In this document: positions 59,824 through 64,000 of the stretch, in pieces
How positions within the stretch are numbered: the stretch's first letter is position 1
Layout: the number at the start of each line of letters is the position of its first letter
Source: Monosporascus cannonballus
Lineage: Eukaryota; Ascomycota; Sordariomycetes; Xylariales
Reading direction: 5' to 3'
DNA length: 64,000 nucleotides
Assembly (NCBI GenBank): GCA_004154925.1
Contig: QJNS01000052.1
Span: forward strand, 248,001 to 312,000
Notes under the pieces: generated by a model
Seen by the model: the letters and a program-made list of their open reading frames with translations, nothing else
Databases searched by the model: none
Told to the model about the DNA's origin: nothing
Position numbers and translations under genes: made by a program

Positions 59824-62112
59824 ATGGCTTCACCGCTCTCCCTAAAACGGTCTAACGCACTTAATATCGCGGCCCCTCCCAGTGCCAAAACCGACCCGCT
59901 CGAGACTTACGAAGTCACGTCCTCCACAACCAAGTCGCAATCGACGTCCGATAGTGAGCACAACATGGAATCCGAAAACGACACGACCCCCAGCTCCCCG
60001 TTCGTCTCTCGAATTAAGGAAGAAGAGAATGACAACGGGGACAACAACACAAACCAGGAAAATGCTCTACTCAACAAAAACCGACATTCGAGAATACTCT
60101 CAGGCCACGAGCTTTCGCCTCTCAAAATCCTAAGTTCGAAGGGCGACCACCCGGAATCCGAGGTGCCTTCCCCCGATAGACCAGGCTCTGCTTCTAGCAC
60201 TACTAGGAGCCCGAGAAAAGCCTCGCCCCAGAGACGTGCACGGTTCCCCGTCAGGGTGAACACTGGGCCATCGCCGCTGAAACAGGCGATCCAAGAAAGC
60301 GAGGTGACGTCCGAGGACGCGCCGCGGGAGAACGAGGGCCTTACGAAAGCCATCAAAATATTGGAAGGCGATGATACGACGCTGGATAATGCGCTGGACG
60401 AAGCCGACACTACCTCCATGTCAACAGACGAAGATCCACGAGTGGGAGGACACGACGAGCGAGTAGATCCTAACGACATCAGCGCCTTTAGCAACTTCTC
60501 CGCCGTAGCCAATATGTCTATGTTTGCCCAGCTCGGACACAGCCCGGCCAGATCCGCCGACGTGGGCATGACCCCTAGTGCGGTTTCTCGAGGTCGACCC
60601 GAGCCGTCGCCCTCGAGAACTCCTCGACCCCCTGCCATGCACGAATCCGGAGACACATCGAACCTCCTCATGGACTTCACCGAACAGATCAACGGCTTCT
60701 CCAGGTATTCGCAACAGTCACCTAGCCGAAACGCGGGGCTACCTCCTGCAAGAGCCAATCGTGCCTCGCTGGTCGCGGCTACGCCCCTGCGACAACAGTC
60801 CAACCTGCTCGACTTCGATATCCCTCCCATGCCCACACCGCGAAGCATCCCGACAATCACCCCACGGGAGCTTGAGTCGCTCAAGTCTGGGTTCCTCTCC
60901 GAGATCAGCAGTCTCAAGGCGTCGCTCAGCGGAAAGGAGGCTGAAGTGGCGTCCCTGAAGACGGCCGTGGGCGACGCAGAGAAGCGCGTGGGCGAGTGCA
61001 TGGAGCAGCTGCACCAGACGCAGGTGATGAAGGAGACGCTGGCGGAGGAGCGGGAGAGCTGGGAGCGGCGCGGCCGTGAGATGGAGAACGTGCTGCGCAA
61101 GGTCAAGGAAGAGATCGTGCACAGCCAGCGCGATCGCGAGGAGCTCGAGTTCAAGCTCGACGAGAGCGAGAAGCGCCGGGAGGCCGCCGAGATGATGGCG
61201 CAGGAGGCCGAGAGCAAGATGGCGGGCATGCGCGCCGGCAAGATGGTGGCGGCGGCGGCGGCACCTCCGCCGGCCGACTGCGCCAAGTGCGGCAGCAAGT
61301 CGCCCGAGAAGGCCCGGAGCCCCGGTGGTTCGTCGTCGTCGGCTCGCGACATCGAGATCGCCGTCGAGCGCGTGGCGCGCGAGCTGCACGCGCTGTACAA
61401 GAGCAAGCACGAGACCAAGGTGGCGGCGCTCAAGAAGAGCTACGAGTCCCGCTGGGAGAAGCGCGTGCGCCAGCTCGAGGGCCAGATCGACGAGCTGGCC
61501 GAGGAGAACGAGCGCCTTCGCTACAGCGGCAGTACCCGCGTAGACCCCGCCGCCGCCGCCGCCGCAGCCGACGAGGAGCTCATGGCGCGCGCCGTGCGTG
61601 ACGCGGCGCAGATCAAGGAGCTCAACGCCGAGATCGAGAAGCTCGACGCCGTGGTCGCGAGCGTAAAGGCGGACAACGGCGACCTGCGCCAGCTGCTCGA
61701 GCGCGAGCGCGTCGAGAAGGGCGAGCTCGTCCAGCTCGCCGAGGAGATGATGCAGATGCAGAGCACGCAGAGCTTCATGCAGAAGGAGGAACAGCAGGAG
61801 CGGGAACGGGAGGAGCCGGCGCCGGTGGCGCGCCCGGCCCGTCCGACCCGTCCGATGTCGACCCCGGTCCCGGCCAGGTCGCAGCCCGGCCCCGAGAACT
61901 TCCGGAGCAGCATCGGTCGCGCGTCGGGCCTTAAGGCGCCGAGCTCGGTCAAGAAGCCCACGCAGAGCCGCATCGGCGGCATCGCGCACGAAAGGAACAA
62001 GAACGGAGGGTCTCACGGCGGCCTCCCGCGCCCGAATAGTGGACTGGGCCGGACCGGCATCATGAGCTCCATCGAGAAGATGGGGAGCAGCTACCGAGGA
62101 CGAGGAGACTAA
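59824..62112 (+). CDS. Coiled-coil protein, likely spindle/mitosis-associated, conserved in Pezizomycotina
   Basis: One exon, 762 aa. The start is placed at ATG 59,824 (MASPLSLKRSNALNIAAPP), because the frame upstream begins with a non-ATG codon and this N-terminus matches what I recall of orthologues. An acidic, SP/TP-rich first half (SPFVSRIKEEE, LSPLKILSSK, RRARFPVRV, SNFSAVANMSMFAQLGHSP) suggests cyclin-dependent-kinase regulation. The conserved block DIPPMPTPRSIPTITPREL leads into a long coiled coil (about 348-485), a CAKC motif, a second coiled coil (about 510-656), and a basic Pro/Ser/Arg tail ending SSYRGRGD. GC3 is very high in the 3' half, unlike the 5' half. I recall related proteins being annotated as spindle-pole or NIMA-interacting, but I am not sure of the name. 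Confidence 0.78.
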   Translation: MASPLSLKRSNALNIAAPPSAKTDPLETYEVTSSTTKSQSTSDSEHNMESENDTTPSSPFVSRIKEEENDNGDNNTNQENALLNKNRHSRILSGHELSPLKILSSKGDHPESEVPSPDRPGSASSTTRSPRKASPQRRARFPVRVNTGPSPLKQAIQESEVTSEDAPRENEGLTKAIKILEGDDTTLDNALDEADTTSMSTDEDPRVGGHDERVDPNDISAFSNFSAVANMSMFAQLGHSPARSADVGMTPSAVSRGRPEPSPSRTPRPPAMHESGDTSNLLMDFTEQINGFSRYSQQSPSRNAGLPPARANRASLVAATPLRQQSNLLDFDIPPMPTPRSIPTITPRELESLKSGFLSEISSLKASLSGKEAEVASLKTAVGDAEKRVGECMEQLHQTQVMKETLAEERESWERRGREMENVLRKVKEEIVHSQRDREELEFKLDESEKRREAAEMMAQEAESKMAGMRAGKMVAAAAAPPPADCAKCGSKSPEKARSPGGSSSSARDIEIAVERVARELHALYKSKHETKVAALKKSYESRWEKRVRQLEGQIDELAEENERLRYSGSTRVDPAAAAAAADEELMARAVRDAAQIKELNAEIEKLDAVVASVKADNGDLRQLLERERVEKGELVQLAEEMMQMQSTQSFMQKEEQQEREREEPAPVARPARPTRPMSTPVPARSQPGPENFRSSIGRASGLKAPSSVKKPTQSRIGGIAHERNKNGGSHGGLPRPNSGLGRTGIMSSIEKMGSSYRGRGD

Positions 62113-62534
62113 CTTACTTAAAGAGACGCGGGTGGTGGGACGACGAGAGAGGAGTTCCGTTTAACGTTAGCTACGACGATGATGAGGCTACGGGAGGGTG
62201 TTCCGGACTCTGGATTCTGGATTCTGGCGCGTCCTTGCAATGTTAGCATGCTGGTTGTGTAACTGTATATTTCATATATTGTTCGATCGCGAGCCATTGT
62301 TATGGTCCCTGGTTAGGGACCACGAAGCTCTTTTCTAGAAATGACGAAATGCTTGATAATCAAACCCGCCTATGTAGGCTTTGATGTCTTATTCCTACGT
62401 GGCAGTACATTCTCTCCACCTTCCAGCTCCTGCGTCCGAAAGCCCACCCGTCTAAGAGCACGCCAGCCAAAAGTCCCTTCCCAGTCGCTAGGCAAACTCT
62501 CTAGTCCCCATCTACTCCAGTCCCCTCCGCTAAC
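62113..62534. other. Convergent 3' intergenic region
   Basis: About 420 bp between the plus-strand coiled-coil gene and the minus-strand DUF952 gene, presumably holding both 3' ends. No gene is seen. Confidence 0.5.
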
Positions 62535-63221
62535 TTAGACAAGCCACCCGCCCTGCCGCTCCAAGGCCGCGCTCCACGTCTCCCCCTCGGCCCGCGAGAA
62601 CTCCCTCGCGCCCTCGACCTCGCGGGCCCCGAAGTTCCCGTACAGGTGCGGGAAGGGCCCCCCCTGGGGGCCCTCCCACCTCGTGGCCCCCGCGATCCGC
62701 GCGAGGGGCAGCTTCAGGAGCCACAGCGACGTCACCCCCGCGAAGAACAGGTCAGCCGTCTTCGGGACCTGTTTTCGTCCGTGCCGGGAGGGGCACGAAG
62801 AAGGTTAGCTTGCGTCCCGCGTCGAAGTTACGGTGAACGGGAACAGACGGGTATAAAAAAAAGAAAAAGAAACAGAGGAACGAGACTGCCAGGGACCTTG
62901 GGGTCCTTCGAATGAGCGACTGCGTGAGTGGGCGAATAGGGGCCCGACGTCTCTCCGTCGACGCGAAGATCATAGCAGCTTCACGGCGAGGGTTTCAGGT
63001 ACGTAGGTAGCGTGGGAAGAGGTCCTGGTGTCGGACACGTAGGTGCTCGGTTCAAGCTCGAAACTTACCTGCACGGCCGTGCTCAGGTGCACGAAGCCGT
63101 CGTTCCGGTCAAGCTCCGAGAGTGGGTACTCGGAAGGCAGGGGCTCCGGAGGGGCCTCGGGCAGGATCTTGTAGACGTACGCGGGCAGAGGCGACGGTGC
63201 AGCGGCTGGGGAGGGAGACAT
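62535..63221 (-). CDS. DUF952 family protein; complement(join(62535..62768,63069..63221))
   Basis: 128 aa in two exons. Exon 1: a Pro/Ala-rich start, then YVYKILPEAP and DGFVHLSTAVQ, the hallmark DGFIHLSTxxQ of DUF952. Exon 2 continues VPKTADLFFAGVTSLWLLKLP, then HLYG and ends GGWLV. The phase-0 join gives the expected VQVPxTADxFF. The donor is GTAAGT and the acceptor AAAACAG. The intron is 300 bp, long for this genome, and reading into it gives a frame of 83 aa that should not be mistaken for the protein. DUF952 proteins are small cytosolic proteins of unknown activity; the fold is related to ADP-ribosyl-transferase-like barrels in some descriptions, which I hold loosely. Confidence 0.85.
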
Positions 63222-64000
63222 GTTGCTGGCACTTTTGTGAGTCGTGACTTCTTGTATTTTTGTACGTCAATGGATACGTCGCTAAACATGCAGCCATGGA
63301 TATAGATGTATGGTGGGTGTGCTTATGCAAGTATGCGGGTATGTAGGCGCTGTTGGAACCAGCCTACTTACCCCCCTTCCCCCCATCCCTGTCATGCCCC
63401 CCTCCCCCAAATCTCAAGCAAGATGCCATTGGCGACCACGATGACAACGCAAGGACCAGACATATGTACGGATGTACTATGTAGGGATTCGAAAACTCAC
63501 CTGGTGGATACCGACTGATCGATCTCTCGAAAATTCTAAGACGGCCACGGTAGTAACTCAGTGCTTGAATTTGTCGGAATAATATGCGCAGTGGAACTCT
63601 ATCACCACGGCAAACACTGCATGAGCGTTCGATAAGCGGGGACCCAGCAATTGGCAGCAGCTGCGATTAGGAGGCGGCGCAGCTGGTTATGGGTTTAGGT
63701 AGCCAGCATAGGATGTACCTAGCTGGCTGGACCAGCCAGACAAAGACAGCCGCGCTCTGCTGAGATACGGGAGTATATCAACACAAGTCACCATGCTCGA
63801 AATATACCAAATGTCTACATATGTAATTCCCCGGGAAATAGCTTCTCCTCCACTCCTTTTTAGTGGTGCTTATACGGTATTGGTACCTCACATTTAGGGG
63901 CACCTGCAGGCAACCCCTTAACGCTATGGAGGACAAAGCAGACTCGAACCTACCGTCGTAAATGGTACGCTACAACTCTAGCCAATCATCACTCCCGTAA
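63222..64000. other. Upstream region of the DUF952 gene to window end
   Basis: About 780 bp without a supportable gene. A B-box-like GGTTCGAGTC on the minus strand near 63,940-63,950 gives a tRNA-like look, but the arms do not pair well (see rejected items). Confidence 0.4.

Noticed and set aside
59907..62016. Long minus-strand ORFs (508 and 425 codons)
   Set aside because: Shadows of the GC-rich coiled-coil gene; composition is Leu/Arg/His/Ser-biased from reverse reading, with no motif.
63915..64000. tRNA-like sequence on the minus strand (B-box GGTTCGAGTC, A-box-like TGGCTAGAGTTG)
   Set aside because: The T-stem and acceptor pairings largely fail and the only anticodon-region hairpin has a 5-nt loop, so it is not a credible tRNA.

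Overview
The window looks like nuclear DNA of a filamentous ascomycete (Pezizomycotina, probably a Sordariomycete). The evidence is short introns with GT(A/G)AGT-like donors, CTAAC/CTGAC branch sites and YAG acceptors, recognisable fungal genes (STS1/cut8, BTB, O-methyltransferase, DUF952), TACCTAGGTA-type intergenic motifs, and a sharp split into AT-rich repeat blocks and a GC-balanced gene block. The AT-rich blocks carry the marks of repeat-induced point mutation (RIP): CpA/TpG are nearly absent, TpA is abundant, the C and G that survive sit mostly in CpG, and every retroelement reading frame is full of stops.

Layout. 1-42,600 is mostly nested, RIP-mutated LTR retrotransposons. Family 1 is Ty3/Gypsy-like with LTRs of about 390-396 bp. 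It has five copies: A (1-4,821, minus, runs off the left edge), B (4,822-8,467, minus, interrupted by A), D (8,871-15,452, plus, target-site duplication CAAAG), C (15,685-22,420, minus, CTTTG) and E (34,895-41,640, minus, TATTT). Family 2 is a second Gypsy family with 206-bp LTRs: F (24,715-31,316, plus, CAGAC) and two solo LTRs, G (33,018-33,223) and K (43,167-43,372). Family 3 is H (33,492-41,902, minus, ATTAT), a short element of about 1.7 kb with 165-bp LTRs and only a Gag-type zinc-knuckle region. H was split by E and also carries J, an intact 133-bp solo LTR (TSD GAATC). Two islands of less mutated host sequence lie between them. 22,426-24,714 has an intact four-exon BTB/POZ gene next to F. 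31,322-33,013 has the truncated end of a fungal hypothetical gene.

43,400-64,000 is the gene-bearing block: a Thr/Ala-rich single-pass membrane protein (minus), STS1/cut8 (minus, 2 exons), an unrecognised 1,146-aa disordered protein (minus, 4 exons), an O-methyltransferase pseudogene (plus), an alpha/beta-hydrolase gene that lost its nucleophile region in frame (minus, 2 exons), a 762-aa coiled-coil, probably mitotic, protein (plus) and a DUF952 protein (minus, 2 exons). Intergenic spaces are long. No rRNA, CRISPR, convincing tRNA or operon-like structure was seen.

How it fits together. The left two thirds behaves as a RIP-silenced transposon nest whose insertion order can be read from exact target-site duplications. 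The right third is ordinary host sequence, with damaged secondary-metabolism and hydrolase genes (56.3-58.8 kb) between conserved housekeeping-type genes. Exon models were built by hand from splice motifs and frame closure. Family names rest on recognition of motifs, not on database searches.
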